Source: JANXVY01 sp040080145 (GTDB lineage Bacteria > Pseudomonadota > Alphaproteobacteria > Rhizobiales > Hyphomicrobiaceae). Taken from it: a stretch of 64,000 nucleotides of DNA. The position numbers and the translations under genes are program-made. Each line of letters starts with the position of its first letter. The first letter of the stretch is position 1. The DNA is taken from contig JBEBJA010000074.1 in assembly GCA_040080145.1 (NCBI GenBank), positions 1 to 64,000 of the forward strand, given 5' to 3'. Positions 63,674-64,000 of the stretch are shown in pieces. The notes under the pieces are model-generated. The model saw only the letters and a list, made by a program, of their open reading frames with translations. It was not told where the DNA came from and searched no databases.

Positions 63674-64000
63674 ATGTTGGCTATCAGAACTGGGGTGCTG
63701 GCCGGTTTCTTTATGTGTTCGGTGATGACAGGGGCTTTCGCTCAGGCTCTTGCGCAAAATGTAGCGGCCACAGAGGCCATCACGGCCAAGACCGACGGGA
63801 AGCGCAAGATCAACCTTTCGGGCCGACAGCGGATGCTATCGCAATACATGGCCAAAGCGGTTTGCTTTGCAAATCTGCGTGTCGACGAAAAGTTGCAGCT
63901 CGACGAACTGCAAGTGGCGCATCATCTATTCGAACGCACGCTCGTTGAGTTGCGGGATGGTAGCCCCGTGCAAAGAATGCTGCCGGAAGAGGACCTTAAG
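63674..64000 (+). CDS. Exported PilJ-N-domain protein, start only
   Basis: ATG 63674 opens a frame that runs off the window. A signal peptide (RTGVLAGFFMCSVMTGAFAQ) is followed by KINLSGRQRMLSQYMAKAVC, the SGRQRMLSQ motif of the PilJ/type-IV-pili methyl-accepting N-terminal domain. It may be a periplasmic ligand sensor, for example for nitrate-like or other small molecules; the rest of the protein is not in view. Confidence 0.82.
   Translation, partial: MLAIRTGVLAGFFMCSVMTGAFAQALAQNVAATEAITAKTDGKRKINLSGRQRMLSQYMAKAVCFANLRVDEKLQLDELQVAHHLFERTLVELRDGSPVQRMLPEEDLK

Overview
The window reads as chromosomal DNA of an alphaproteobacterium, probably of the Hyphomicrobiales or a close relative. The signs are high-GC genes, a phasin, a bacterial transglutaminase-like cysteine peptidase, a BA14K-like small exported protein, several single-gene CBS-domain proteins, and the run hisI, NifU-like scaffold, yidD, thrS. 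The assignment rests on gene content only.

Layout. 1-3.6 kb is the end of a polysaccharide or glycan locus (asparagine synthase tail, FkbM methyltransferase, two glycosyltransferases) plus a YkgJ-type cysteine-cluster protein. 3587-15096 is an 11.5 kb island in the 3' end of a tRNA-Lys(CTT) gene, bounded by perfect 55-bp direct repeats. It carries a P4-type integrase, an HD-type dGTPase homologue, an orphan three-helix membrane protein that looks like the Pycsar effector PycTM, a second small tyrosine recombinase with a recombination-site-like palindrome in front of it, a Replic_Relax protein translationally coupled to a TraG/VirD4-like ATPase, a ParE-type toxin-antitoxin pair, a winged-helix replication-type protein beside AT-rich repeats, and a possible small RNA or Cys-rich peptide gene. 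It looks like a small mobilizable element carrying defence cargo.

15-24 kb holds an orphan CoxE-like VWA protein, a lipoprotein, a GNAT-like acyltransferase, a decayed FecR gene, a complete DctPQM-type TRAP transporter, tRNA-Gln(TTG) and a D-2-hydroxyacid dehydrogenase. 24.6-35 kb is an unusual cluster: two proteins that fuse a phosphate-binding-protein-like domain to an OmpA domain, a single-pass membrane protein, a flavocytochrome-c-type flavoprotein lacking one redox cysteine, a monohaem cytochrome c, and two tandem dynamin-like GTPases.

35-54 kb is mostly core metabolism and signalling: acetyl-CoA synthetase, phasin, CBS proteins, a potassium channel, two cytochromes c, BTLCP peptidase, tandem PilZ protein, PAS protein, rhomboid protease, HisI, NifU-like, YidD, ThrS, Uma2 protein, O-acetylhomoserine sulfhydrylase and a CDF transporter. 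54.3-59.5 kb is an RND efflux pump with a divergent TetR regulator and repeated operator-like sites. 60.0-60.6 kb is a tandem array of three 138-bp hairpin-rich units, the first split by a 167-bp MITE-like insertion with an exact 8-bp target duplication. The window ends with a large DUF2339-like membrane protein and the start of an exported PilJ-N-domain protein.

The best candidates for something undescribed are the tRNA-Lys island (orphan PycTM, dGTPase and an unusual mobilization module) and the OmpA/flavoprotein/cytochrome/dynamin cluster. No function is proven from sequence alone.
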